A program made the position numbers and the translations under genes. The notes below the pieces were generated by a model that had not been told where the DNA came from, did no database searches, and worked only from the letters and a program-made list of their open reading frames with translations. This document shows, in pieces, positions 52,505-61,924 of a stretch of 64,000 bases of DNA; positions within the stretch are counted from its first letter, which is position 1; each line of letters opens with the position of its first letter. The DNA is from Pseudomonadota bacterium (GTDB lineage: Bacteria > Pseudomonadota > Alphaproteobacteria > Sphingomonadales > Sphingomonadaceae), in NCBI GenBank assembly GCA_963205175.1, contig CAUJIW010000084.1:1-64000 (forward strand), read 5' to 3'.

Positions 52505-52885
52505 TCAGTTCCCGCCGTGGAGCGCGGCGCGCAGCTGCGCGCGGGTAAATGGCTTGGGCAGGGCGGCACAATTGGGTTCGGAGAGTTGATCGGCGTCTGT
52601 CAGGCTACCCGACATCAAAACGACGCGAATGGTGGGGTGACGGGCGCGCACATGCGTCAGCAGCCCCCGGCCATCCATGCCGCCATGCAGATTGAGGTCG
52701 GTCAGCACGGTGTCCACTGGTGAACCGGTGGCCAGGATCGCGCAGGCCGCGTCGCCACTCTCGGCTGTGATCACCGTGCAGCCGAGGCTTTCCACCTCGG
52801 CGCTGATGGAGTCGAGCACCAGATCGTCGTCATCGACGATCAGCACGTGCAGCGACAAGGGGGTGTCGGACGACGCGACTGTCAT
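52505..52885 (-). CDS. Single-domain response regulator receiver
   Basis: A 126-residue CheY-like receiver with no output domain. The acidic pocket is HVLIVDDDD. The phosphorylated Asp is in TVLTDLNLHGG (about residue 61), the switch Ser is in VLMSGS, and the Lys is in ALPKPF. It begins with ATG at 52885 after AGGAG. No kinase gene is adjacent. This type (FixJ/hybrid-kinase receivers) often works in phosphorelays or as a phosphate sink. Confidence 0.93.
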   Translation of the reverse strand: MTVASSDTPLSLHVLIVDDDDLVLDSISAEVESLGCTVITAESGDAACAILATGSPVDTVLTDLNLHGGMDGRGLLTHVRARHPTIRVVLMSGSLTDADQLSEPNCAALPKPFTRAQLRAALHGGN

Positions 52886-52996
52886 GGCCTGCTCCTGCTG
52901 GGGTGTCCGCTGCTGCGGCGCACCACCGGATGCAGGCCATGTTAGCCCATTTCTCCCGCAAGGCGAGGGGATTGCGTCAATTTCCCGGGCGCCGGC

Positions 52997-54621
52997 TCAA
53001 CTGTCGTGGCCGATATCGCGGTCTTTCGTTTCCGGCAGGAACAGCAGACTCACCACCAGCGCCATGGCGACCACGCCCCATGTGTACCACAAGCCGGCGT
53101 ATACATCGCCCGACTTCACGATGATGTACTGCGACACGAAGGGCAGGAAGCCGCCGAAATAGCCGGTGCCCAGGTGATAGGGGACGCTGAGCGAGGTATA
53201 GCGGACGCGCGCCGGGAACAGTTCCACCAGCAGCGCCGCCACCTGTCCGTAGGTCATGCCTGACAGCCAGGTCATGGCGACGACGATGGCGATGATAAGT
53301 GCCGGTTTCATCTGCGCCGGATCGGCCTTCAGCGGATAGCCGGCGGCTGCCAGCGCGTCGGCTAGTGCCGCCTCGTCATAGCCGGTCACCAGCTGGTCGC
53401 CAGCGCTTACCGTCAGCGTCGTGCCCTCGGCCTTGGTGTAGCTGATGCCGCGCTTGGTCAGATAGTCGATGGCGCGGGCGCAATCGGTGGCCTGGCCTTT
53501 CTGGGCGAATACATTGTACTGGCAGTCGCTGCCCGTCACCGTGACCGGGGCGGCTTTCATCGCCCGCGCCAGTGCCGGGTTGGCGGCATCGGCCAGCTGA
53601 TGGAACAGCGGGAACAGCAACGCCAGCGTCAGGGCGTAGCCGGCAATCAGCAGCTTCTTGCGGCCAACCTTGTCGGACAGCCAGCCGAATACCACGAAGG
53701 CTGGTGCGCCGAGGATGACCGCCAGGGCGATCAGTTCCTGTGCGTGGCTGGGTTCCATCTGCGCGGTCTGCTGCAGGAAATAGAGGCTGGAGAACTGGGC
53801 AGTGTACCAGATGACGGTCAGGCCGGCCGACACGCCGAACAGCGCCACCAGCACCAGCTTGGTATTGGCCCAGGTCGAGAAGCTTTCCTTCAGCGGATTG
53901 CGCGAGGTCTCGCCGGCGGCCTTCATGGCCTGAAATACCGGGCTCTCCTTGAGCTTCAGCCGAATGTAGAGCGAGATCGCCAGCAGGAACAGCGAGAAGA
54001 TGAACGGAATCCGCCAACCCCAGGCGTTGAAGTCATCCGCCGGCAACATCGCCCGGCAACCTAGCACCACCGCGAGCGACAGCAGGAAGCCGCCAACCAC
54101 CGACACATCTGGATCCAGCTGGTGTAAAAGCCGCGCCGCCCCCTGGGGGCGTGCTCGGCGACATAGATGGCGGCACCGCCATACTCACCGCCGAGCGCCA
54201 GCCCCTGCAACAGCCGCAGCGTCACCAGCAGCACCGGTGCCCAGATGCCGATTTCGGCGTAGGTGGGCAGGATGCCGACCGCGGCCGTTGCAACGCCCAT
54301 CAGGGTGATGGTGACAAGGAAGGTGTATTTGCGGCCGATCATGTCGCCGAGGTGCCCGAACACCACCGCGCCGATGGGGCGCACGCCGAAGCCGGCGCCA
54401 AAGGCGGCCAGCGACGCGAGGAAGGCGGCGGTCGGGTTCTCGACCGGGAAGAACAGGCTGCCGAGCAGGGCCGCCAGCGTGCCGTACATGAAGAAGTCGT
54501 ACCATTCGAACACGGTGCCCAGCGACGAGGCGACGATGACCAGCCGGTCGCGTTTGCCGATGACGTGGGCATCCATCTCGTGATCCGTCACGTCCTGCCC
54601 AACGCCCTGTTCCTGCGCCAT
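52997..54621 (-). pseudogene. Frameshifted MHS-type major facilitator transporter
   Basis: The 5' part (about 54621-54100) encodes TM1-5 with GTVFEWYDFFMYG and ends abnormally after TSWIQ. The rest (about 54106-52997) continues in another frame from VGGFLLSLAVVLG through TM6-12. Compared with the intact neighbour at 54861-56492, the break falls at 54101-54108 in a TGTG run on the coding strand. Removing one TG restores one frame of about 540 residues. MAQEQG at 54621 matches the neighbour's N-terminus; MTDKRR at 54687 is an alternative start. A real decayed copy or a sequencing error are both possible. Confidence 0.85.
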
Positions 54622-54805
54622 CGACTGTGTCTCCCCGTGTTTGTTATCCGTCGCCTGTCCTGCCGGAAGGCGGCGCTTGTCAGTCATGCCGTCCGTCTCC
54701 CCTTGCTGGCAAGGCCTGACCATAGCGGGTGATCGTCTGGCGTGAAAAGGAGCCAAAATCAACAAGGCGTTGCCGGCGTGCCGGGGGGCGGCCACCAAGA
54801 AAATC

Positions 54806-54830
54806 GGGGCCGCGCTGGCGGCGCGGCCCC
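54806..54830 (-). terminator. Terminator after the intact MHS transporter
   Basis: GGGGCCGCGC (54806-54815) and GCGCGGCCCC (54821-54830) form a perfect 10-bp stem. On the minus strand it is followed by GATTTTCTTGG, a fair T-run. It lies 30 bp after the gene's stop. Confidence 0.75.
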
Positions 54831-54860
54831 GGGGAGGCGCAGAACTCTGGACGAGGTTCG

Positions 54861-56492
54861 TTACTGGTACTTGGCGTCGTGATGGATCTCGCGATCCTTG
54901 GTCTCGGCGAGGAACAAACCGCCGACGATCAGCGACATCACGGCGATGCCGATCGGATACCAAAGGCCAGCGTACATGTTGCCGGTGACGGCGACGATGG
55001 CCAGCGAGATGAACGGCAGCAGGCCGCCGAACCAGCCGTTACCGAAGTGGTAGGGCACCGACATCGACGTGTAGCGGATCCGCGCCGGGAACAGCTCCAC
55101 CAGGAAGGCGGCGATCGGGCCATAGACCATGGTGACGTACAGCATCAGCACGGTGAGGATGACGACGATCATCGGCTTGTTCATCTGCGCCGGATCGGCT
55201 TTGGCTGGATAGCCGGCCTGATCGAGCGCGGCCTTGTACTCGTCCTCGTTGAAGCCCGAGAGCATGATGTCCGGGCCGATATTGACCGTCACCTGAGAGG
55301 CCGTGCCCTCCTGTTTGGTGTACTGGATGCCCTTCTTCGACAGGAAGTCGAGCGCCTTGGCGCAGTCGCTGGCCTGCTTGCCCCACATGTTGAACTGGCA
55401 GTCCGGCGTCACCTGTACCGTCACCGGCGCCCGTTCCATGGCGTCGAACAGCGCCGGATTGGCGAAGTTGGCCAGCCCCTTGAACAGCGGGATGGCGGTC
55501 AGCGCGGCAAGCAGGAAGCCAGCCATCATGATCTTCTTGCGGCCGATCCGGTCGGACAGCGTGCCGAAGAACACGAAGAAGGGCGTACCGATGGCCAGCG
55601 CGATGGCGATCAGCGTGTAGGCGGTCGTGTAGTCGACGCTCAGCGACTTCTCCAGGAAATAGAGCGCGTAGAACTGGCCCATGTACCACACCACGCCCTG
55701 ACCGGCGGTGGCGCCCAGCAGGGCCAGCAGCACGTACTTGAGATTATACCAGTGGGCGAAGCTTTCCTTGAGCGGGTTCTTGGAGACCTTGCCCTCGGCC
55801 TTCATCTGCTTGAACACCGGGCTTTCCGACAGTTTCATGCGGATGTAGACCGAGATCGCCAGCAGCACGACCGAGACCAGGAATGGAATGCGCCAGCCCC
55901 AGGCCTTGAACGATTCCGCGTCCATGACGCCGCGAATGCCGCCGATGACCGCCAGCGACAGGAAGAAGCCCAATGTCGCCGTGGTCTGGATCCAGCTGGT
56001 GTAGAAACCGCGCTTGCCGGCCGGCGCGTGCTCGGCCACGTAGGTTGCGGCACCGCCGTACTCCCCGCCCAGGGCGAGGCCCTGCAGCAGGCGCAGCACC
56101 AGCATCAGGATCGCGGCCCAGATGCCGATCTGTTCATAGGTGGGCAGCAGGCCGACGGCGGCAGTGGAAATGCCCATCAGCAAAATGGTGATGAGGAACG
56201 TGTGCTTGCGGCCAATCACGTCGCCCAGATGGCCAAAGACGATGGCGCCGAACGGACGCACCAGGAAGCCGGCGCCGAAGGTCGCCATCACGGCGAGCAG
56301 GGCCGCCGTTTCATTGCCCTGCGGAAAGAACAGCACCGAGAAGAAGGTCGCCAGGGTGCCGTAGAGGTAGAAGTCATACCACTCGAACACCGTGCCGAGG
56401 GATGACGCGAAAATTACCATGCGATGGTCCTTGTCGCCCAGTTCATCCTGAACTGGGCCGGACGCACCGGTATTGACTGCCGAAGTCGCCAT
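54861..56492 (-). CDS. MHS-family major facilitator transporter
   Basis: A 543-residue inner-membrane symporter of the metabolite:H+ (MHS) group (KgtP/ProP/ShiA relatives). Signatures are SSLGTVFEWYDFYLYG (TM1), GHLGDVIGRKHTF (loop 2-3 motif) and RLLQGLALGGEYGGAATYVAEHAP (TM4-5). SDRIGRKK repeats the motif in the second half. A soluble insert of about 110 residues (roughly 330-440) between TM8 and TM9 contains Cys365 and Cys377; it is absent from ordinary MHS proteins. It is about 20 kDa longer in region than typical members (430-500). Substrate unknown; organic acids are usual. A frameshifted sister copy lies downstream. Confidence 0.9.
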   Translation of the reverse strand: MATSAVNTGASGPVQDELGDKDHRMVIFASSLGTVFEWYDFYLYGTLATFFSVLFFPQGNETAALLAVMATFGAGFLVRPFGAIVFGHLGDVIGRKHTFLITILLMGISTAAVGLLPTYEQIGIWAAILMLVLRLLQGLALGGEYGGAATYVAEHAPAGKRGFYTSWIQTTATLGFFLSLAVIGGIRGVMDAESFKAWGWRIPFLVSVVLLAISVYIRMKLSESPVFKQMKAEGKVSKNPLKESFAHWYNLKYVLLALLGATAGQGVVWYMGQFYALYFLEKSLSVDYTTAYTLIAIALAIGTPFFVFFGTLSDRIGRKKIMMAGFLLAALTAIPLFKGLANFANPALFDAMERAPVTVQVTPDCQFNMWGKQASDCAKALDFLSKKGIQYTKQEGTASQVTVNIGPDIMLSGFNEDEYKAALDQAGYPAKADPAQMNKPMIVVILTVLMLYVTMVYGPIAAFLVELFPARIRYTSMSVPYHFGNGWFGGLLPFISLAIVAVTGNMYAGLWYPIGIAVMSLIVGGLFLAETKDREIHHDAKYQ

Positions 56493-56629
56493 GATCCAAC
56501 CCTATGTATGTTTCGTTGATCCCCATGTCGGCATGACGCGTCTCCCCCGCCTGCTCCGACATCGGTCACAGCATCCCTGTTTGTGCGCCGCACAACCAAT
56601 TAGACTTTCGGGTCAGAGTGTAGCGGCGG

Positions 56630-58360
56630 CTATTTCAACCGGCTGCCGAGGTTTTTCGCCAGATATTCCAGCGTGGCGATGCGCTTCAGAAGCCCGGGGT
56701 CGAGCGGCCGTTCGACGCGGAAGAACGCGCGCATGGCCGGAAAGTCGAGGTCGATGACCCGGCCGAGATAGTCGGGCGCCATGAAGCCCGAGGGCGCTGC
56801 GGGCCGGCGCAGGCGGTGGCGCAGGCGGTTGCTCCAGCGGCGCATGGCCGGCGTGCGGTACAGGCTCACCGCGTCGTCCAGCCGGTGGGCGAGGCCGGGC
56901 TGTTCAACGAAGCTGTGGCCATAGGCCGATGGATAGGCGGCCAGCCGGCGGTCGATGGCGGCGAGCAGCTGACTCTGGAACACGCCGTGGGTGCGCAGCG
57001 ACACCGGCAGTGCAACGCTGTGCTCGACGATGGCATGCTCGAAGAATGGCACGAAATAAGCGCCAAAGCGGCCGACCATGCTGATCTCGCGACCGAAGAA
57101 CGGCGGGCAGCGGAACAGCGGATAGGCGGTTTCCACCTGCTGGCGGGTCAGTCGGTCGTCCTCGACGCCCAGGGACGTCCGCAACTTGGCGTCCAGGTTG
57201 GCGAAATAGCGGCTCTCGTCGAATGTCCCGGTGCAGTCGCGCGGATCAAAGCCGGCATAGAAGGCGTCGAGGATGTCGCGACTGCGCCATGGGCGGTCGC
57301 GCAGGTAAAAATAGTTGCGGAAAATTTCGCCCGCCGCCCCCGAGACCGCCAATGCGCCGCCGCGCGCGCGCGCGTGCCGTGCCGCCGAATTGCAGCCGTT
57401 GTCGAACAGGCCGCCATCGATGGGCGTTGCATCCATCTCATGGAAATTGTGCGCCACGATGTCGGCGAAGGCGTCCGGGGTGATCTGGCGATAGGCTACC
57501 TTGTCGAAGACCTCGACGTCGAAGCCTTCCGCCGCGCCGATATGGCGGGCCACGGTCACGTCGGCATCACGGGCGCTGCCGTAGACGTAGACATGGGGGC
57601 GCACGCCCGCCTGACGCAGCAGCGCCAGCACCAGCCGGGAATCGAAGCCACCCGAGAGCGGGCATTGCACATTGTCGCCGTAGAGCCGGGCTGGCACCTC
57701 GAACATCCGGCCGAGCTGGTCGGCCATGCGCGTCACCAGGGTATCGACCGGCTCGTCGCTGACGACCGACGGCAGCCGCCGTGGTGACTGGTGTACGGTG
57801 ACATGTTCGCCCAGCGACAGCTGCGCCGTCGGTGCCAGCCTGGCGATGCCGTCCAGCACCGTGTCCTGGCCAAGCGGCGTCGACGTGAACGCGAACTCGT
57901 AGACCGCCTGGCGGTTGAAGCGCAGGGTCGTCAGCGACTGGGCGAGCGCCAGAAAGGACGTCGACACCACGTCGTGGCTGGCGTCGTGATAAACGTGGAA
58001 GCCGCCGAACCAGTCGGCGAACACATGCAGCTGGTTGTTCTTGCGCACCAGCGCGCCGAACTGGCCCAGCACGTCGGTCCAGCGGTCGAACGGTGGCGCG
58101 AAATCGGCCAGCAGGCGTTTGAGCGCGGCCTCGCCGCCTTGGCCCTGGTAGAAAAGGGTGCCGGCCACCGCGATGAAGTCGTCGCCTTCGGTGGCGAGCG
58201 TTGCCAGTCCGGGGTGGATGTGGCCGACGTGGAAACCGCGGTGGGTTGGCGTCGCGAAAGCCTGTGGCTCGGCAAAGCCGTGGCGGGCGAACTGTGCGCG
58301 CGCCTGCGCCAGCCGGGCGTCGGCCCGCGCGTCGTTCCGGCAGAGATACCAGCCGCCCAT
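56630..58360 (-). CDS. Asparagine-synthetase-like protein lacking the glutaminase cysteine
   Basis: A 576-residue protein with an N-terminal Ntn-type domain (about 1-180) and a C-terminal ATP-pyrophosphatase domain. The PPi loop is SGGFDS at residues 236-241. The N-terminus is MGGWYLC, so the Cys2 nucleophile needed to hydrolyse glutamine is absent. Hence it may use free ammonia or another amine, or catalyse a different amidation or cyclisation. VSGAAGEIFRNYFYL and the C-terminal helical part fit the family's synthetase half. The ATG at 58360 follows GAGGGGACG. It is divergent from the rRNA methyltransferase. Precise reaction unknown. Confidence 0.85.
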   Translation of the reverse strand: MGGWYLCRNDARADARLAQARAQFARHGFAEPQAFATPTHRGFHVGHIHPGLATLATEGDDFIAVAGTLFYQGQGGEAALKRLLADFAPPFDRWTDVLGQFGALVRKNNQLHVFADWFGGFHVYHDASHDVVSTSFLALAQSLTTLRFNRQAVYEFAFTSTPLGQDTVLDGIARLAPTAQLSLGEHVTVHQSPRRLPSVVSDEPVDTLVTRMADQLGRMFEVPARLYGDNVQCPLSGGFDSRLVLALLRQAGVRPHVYVYGSARDADVTVARHIGAAEGFDVEVFDKVAYRQITPDAFADIVAHNFHEMDATPIDGGLFDNGCNSAARHARARGGALAVSGAAGEIFRNYFYLRDRPWRSRDILDAFYAGFDPRDCTGTFDESRYFANLDAKLRTSLGVEDDRLTRQQVETAYPLFRCPPFFGREISMVGRFGAYFVPFFEHAIVEHSVALPVSLRTHGVFQSQLLAAIDRRLAAYPSAYGHSFVEQPGLAHRLDDAVSLYRTPAMRRWSNRLRHRLRRPAAPSGFMAPDYLGRVIDLDFPAMRAFFRVERPLDPGLLKRIATLEYLAKNLGSRLK

Positions 58361-58477
58361 CGTCCCCTCGTTCCGTTCCGCGGTCGGGGCAGAAATCCCC
58401 TTCGGCCCAACGCGATCAAGCTCTAGCCATGTCGGCAAAGGATTGAAACTCGGTGAATGCACCGCTACCCACCGTCC

Positions 58478-59665
58478 ATGACAAATCCTGACGCCTGCCC
58501 CAAGATCGCCCTTGCCGCCGACACCAAGCCCGCCGCCGTGCGGGGGCGCCCCTGGGTGTTCGCCAACCAGCTCAAGATGACGGCCGAGACCCGCGCCCTG
58601 CCGCCGGGCTCGGTGGTGCGGCTGATGGAGCCGGACGGCCGCCTGCTCGGCCTCTACCACTTCAACCCGCATTCGCTGATTGCCGCCCGCCTGCTCACCC
58701 GCAATCACAGCCGGGCGATCGACGCGCGCTTTTTCACCGAGAAGCTGACACGCGCGCTGTCCCTGCGGGAGCGGCTGTTCGATGCGCCGTGTTACCGCCT
58801 GGTGCATGGCGAGGGCGACGGCCTGCCCGGCCTGATCGTCGATCGCTATGGCGATGTGCTGGTGGTCCAGCCCAACACCGCCGGCATGGACGCCAGCCTC
58901 GATCTGATCGTCGCGGCGCTGGAGAGCCTGGTCAAGCCGGCCGGCATCGCCGTGGTCGCCGATGGCCCGGCCCGCGCCCAGGAAGGGCTGGCGCCGCGCG
59001 CCGAGGTGCTTGTCGGCGCCGTCGCCTCGCCGGTGCCGCTGGTCGAGAACGGCATCACCTATCTTGCCGACCCGATCGGCGGCCAGAAGACCGGATGGTT
59101 CTACGATCACCGGCTCAACCGCGCCTTCGCCGCCGGGCTGGCGCGCGGCCAGAGCGTGCTCGACCTCTACACCTACGCCGGGGCCTTCGCGCTCGCCTGC
59201 GCCCAGGGCGGTGCGGCCCAGGTGACGGCGGTCGACCGCTCGGCGCCGGCGCTGGCGCTGGCCGCCGAGGCCGCCGCGCGCAACGGCTGGGCCGACCGGG
59301 TGACGACCGAGACGGCGGAAGTGTTTGGCTGGCTGGAGAATAATAACCGAACGTTCGGTTTGGTGGTTGCCGACCCGCCGGCCTTCGCCAAGACCCGCAA
59401 GGACATTTCCGCCGCGCTGAAGGGTTACGAGAAGCTGGCCCGGTTGAGCACGGCGAAGGTGGCGCCGGAGGGCTTCCTGTGTCTGGCCTCGTGCAGCCAT
59501 CATGTGGCGCCCGAGGCGTTCCTCGATGCCTGCGCCGCCGGCATCCGGGCCGGCGGGCGTTCGGCGCGGCTCATTCACCAGGCCGGCGCCGGGCCGGATC
59601 ACCCGGTCCACCCGCAGTTGCCGCAGACTGCCTACCTGAAGTTTCTGGCCTTCGCACTGGACTGA
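58478..59665 (+). CDS. RlmI-type rRNA cytosine methyltransferase
   Basis: About 395 residues. An N-terminal PUA domain (RGRPWVFANQL, then GLYHFNPHSLIAARLLTR) precedes a SAM-binding Rossmann core with VLDLYTYAGAFALACA. The target loop is VVADPPAFAKTRKD, and CSHHVAPEAF follows. RlmI methylates C1962 of 23S rRNA; the orthology is likely but not proven. Start 58457 is in frame too (402 residues); neither has a strong ribosome-binding site. Confidence 0.9.
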   Translation: MTNPDACPKIALAADTKPAAVRGRPWVFANQLKMTAETRALPPGSVVRLMEPDGRLLGLYHFNPHSLIAARLLTRNHSRAIDARFFTEKLTRALSLRERLFDAPCYRLVHGEGDGLPGLIVDRYGDVLVVQPNTAGMDASLDLIVAALESLVKPAGIAVVADGPARAQEGLAPRAEVLVGAVASPVPLVENGITYLADPIGGQKTGWFYDHRLNRAFAAGLARGQSVLDLYTYAGAFALACAQGGAAQVTAVDRSAPALALAAEAAARNGWADRVTTETAEVFGWLENNNRTFGLVVADPPAFAKTRKDISAALKGYEKLARLSTAKVAPEGFLCLASCSHHVAPEAFLDACAAGIRAGGRSARLIHQAGAGPDHPVHPQLPQTAYLKFLAFALD

Positions 59666-59785
59666 TAAGATGTTGCGATGTTTCAGGGAAGTTTAACGCT
59701 GGTGGCCTAGACGAGACCCGCGGCAGACATGCGCGACCGGCTGCCGGTGGCGACATCTGAACGGATGAACTGATAGGAGGGGTAT

Positions 59786-61915
59786 ATGGTTGGCCGTCGT
59801 GTCGGCATTATCGGGGCTGGCTATATCGCCCAGACGCATCTTGAGGCGCTGGCGGCGCTGCCATCGGTACAGGTCGCGGCGATTGTCGACCCGAATGTGA
59901 AAGCCGCCGAGCGGCTGGCCGCCCAGCGCAGCGGCGTGCGGGTGTTCGCCGATCTTGCCACGGCGATTGCCGAAAAGGCGTTTGATCGTGCCCATGTGCT
60001 GGTGCCGCCGCACCTGCATGCTGCCGTCGGCGAGCAGTTGCTGAGTGCCGGGATCGCCACCTTCATGGAAAAGCCGCTGGGGGTGACGGCCGAGGAAACT
60101 GCCCGCCTGCTGGCGGCGGCCGACGCCGGCAATGCCCGCCTCGGCGTCAACCAGAATCTGATCTATCATCCGGCGCTGCAGACCTTCTGCAAGGATCTCG
60201 AGGCCGGCCGCTATGGCCGCTTGCGTCATGTAAGCGCCTCCATCGCGGTGCCGCTGCGCCAGCTTGCCGGCCGCCAGTTCGGCCACTGGATGTTCGAGCG
60301 GCCCTCCAATATCCTGCTGGAACAGATGGTCCATCCGCTGTCCCAGGTCATCCATCTCATTGGGCGGGCCACGATCACCGCCGCCGTCGCCCGCCCGGCG
60401 ATCGAACTGGCGCCAGGGATGCACTTCCACAAGGGTTTCGAGGTGATGCTGCAGGGCGAGCGCGCGCCGGCCCAGCTGCACATGGCGTTCGGCGAGAACT
60501 ATCCCGCCTGGCTGGTGACGGTAGTGTGCGACGATGGCGCCGTCGTCATCGACATGTTCCGCAACCAGATCACCCGGCTCGGTCGCACGCCGTGGCTGGA
60601 TGCCGCCGACACCGCGTTGGTCGGAGTCAAGGCCGGCTTTGGCCTTGTCGGCCAGGGCGTTCGCGATTTCGCCCGCTATGTTGGGGCCCAGGTGCGGCTG
60701 GCCCGCCGGTCGGACGTGTTCTTCACCGGCATGCGCGGTTCGATCGCCGCCTTCCACGAGGCGGTGGATGTCGGCGACAACCCGCCGATCGATGGCGCCT
60801 TTGGCGGCCACCTGGTGGGGCTGTGCCTTGATGTCGCGCGCCTGGCCGGCGTGTCGGACGCGCCGGCACCGCTGCCGGCCAACGTGGTTGCGCCGGACGC
60901 GCCGGTACCCGCCTACGACGTGGCGGTGTTCGGGGGAACCGGCTTCATCGGCCGGGTGGCGGTGGAGAAGCTGGTGGAGGCCGGCTACAGCGTTGGCGTT
61001 GTGGCACGCAACCTTCGTGGCCTGGCGCCCGTGTTCCGTCACGAGAAGGTGCATCTGCTGCGCGGAGACGTCACTCGCGCGGCGGATGTCGAGCGCGGTG
61101 TCGGGTCGGCGAAGTATGTGGTCAACCTTGCCCATGGCGGCGCCAGCGGGTCGCGCCAGCAAATCGTCGACGCCATGGTCGGTTCCGCCGAGCTGGTCGC
61201 CCGGGTCTGCATGGAAAAGGGTGTCGCCCGCCTGCTGCATGTCAGTTCCATCGCCGGGCTGTATCTGGGCGAACCGGGCGCCGTCATCTCGCCCCAGACG
61301 CCGCCCGACCCGCAGGGCGCCGAGCGTGGCGACTACTCCTTCGCCAAGGCTGAAGCCGAGCGTCGTCTGCTGGCGCTGCATCGCGAAAAGGGCCTGCCGG
61401 TGACCATCCAGCGTCCAGGCGTGGTGGTTGGCGATGGCACCTCGCCGTTCCACTCCGGTCTTGGTCTGTTCAACAACGACCAGTATTGCCTCGGCTGGAA
61501 CGACGGTCGCAACGGCCTGCCGTTCGTGCTGGTGGAGGATGTCGCCACCGCCGTGGTGGCGGCGCTGAAGGCCGACGACAGGGTGCTCGGGCGTACCGAC
61601 AACATCGTCGGCGGCGTCTACATGTCGGCGCGCGAGTATCTCGATATTCTCAAGGGCATACTGGGCCGGCCGCTGGTGTTCCGCCCGCAGTCGGTTTGGC
61701 TGCAGGTGCTGATCGATCGCGGCAAGTGGCTGGTCAAGCGCGTCGGCGGCAAGCAGGTGCCGTTCCCGACCCCGCGCGACTTTGCCTCGCGGGGCATGCC
61801 GGTCCGCTGGGACATCAGCGAGACGGAAAGCGTGCTGGGCTGGTCGCCCAACCGCGATCGCGAGACCTTTATCGAGCGCGGCATCCGCGTACCGGCGCGC
61901 GCGCTGCTCGACTAG
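59786..61915 (+). CDS. Gfo/Idh/MocA oxidoreductase fused to an SDR epimerase
   Basis: A 709-residue two-enzyme fusion. Residues about 1-370 are Gfo/Idh/MocA-like: RVGIIGAGYIAQTHLEAL for NAD(P) binding, FMEKPLGVTAEE with the conserved EKP Lys, and a C-terminal sheet domain. From about 378 an extended short-chain dehydrogenase/epimerase starts with GGTGFIG (383-389). Its catalytic YSFAK is at Tyr517 and Lys521. Both halves have intact cofactor motifs. The usual substrates of the two families are nucleotide sugars or cyclitols. AGGAGG precedes the ATG. A GT4 glycosyltransferase follows after 9 bp. Confidence 0.9.
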   Translation: MVGRRVGIIGAGYIAQTHLEALAALPSVQVAAIVDPNVKAAERLAAQRSGVRVFADLATAIAEKAFDRAHVLVPPHLHAAVGEQLLSAGIATFMEKPLGVTAEETARLLAAADAGNARLGVNQNLIYHPALQTFCKDLEAGRYGRLRHVSASIAVPLRQLAGRQFGHWMFERPSNILLEQMVHPLSQVIHLIGRATITAAVARPAIELAPGMHFHKGFEVMLQGERAPAQLHMAFGENYPAWLVTVVCDDGAVVIDMFRNQITRLGRTPWLDAADTALVGVKAGFGLVGQGVRDFARYVGAQVRLARRSDVFFTGMRGSIAAFHEAVDVGDNPPIDGAFGGHLVGLCLDVARLAGVSDAPAPLPANVVAPDAPVPAYDVAVFGGTGFIGRVAVEKLVEAGYSVGVVARNLRGLAPVFRHEKVHLLRGDVTRAADVERGVGSAKYVVNLAHGGASGSRQQIVDAMVGSAELVARVCMEKGVARLLHVSSIAGLYLGEPGAVISPQTPPDPQGAERGDYSFAKAEAERRLLALHREKGLPVTIQRPGVVVGDGTSPFHSGLGLFNNDQYCLGWNDGRNGLPFVLVEDVATAVVAALKADDRVLGRTDNIVGGVYMSAREYLDILKGILGRPLVFRPQSVWLQVLIDRGKWLVKRVGGKQVPFPTPRDFASRGMPVRWDISETESVLGWSPNRDRETFIERGIRVPARALLD

Positions 61916-61924
61916 GCGCGCGCG

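Noticed and set aside
57358-57372. Alternating CG run as a possible phase-variable tract
   Set aside because: Short (about 13 bp), inside the synthetase-like coding frame and encoding ordinary Ala/Arg residues; common by chance at this base composition.
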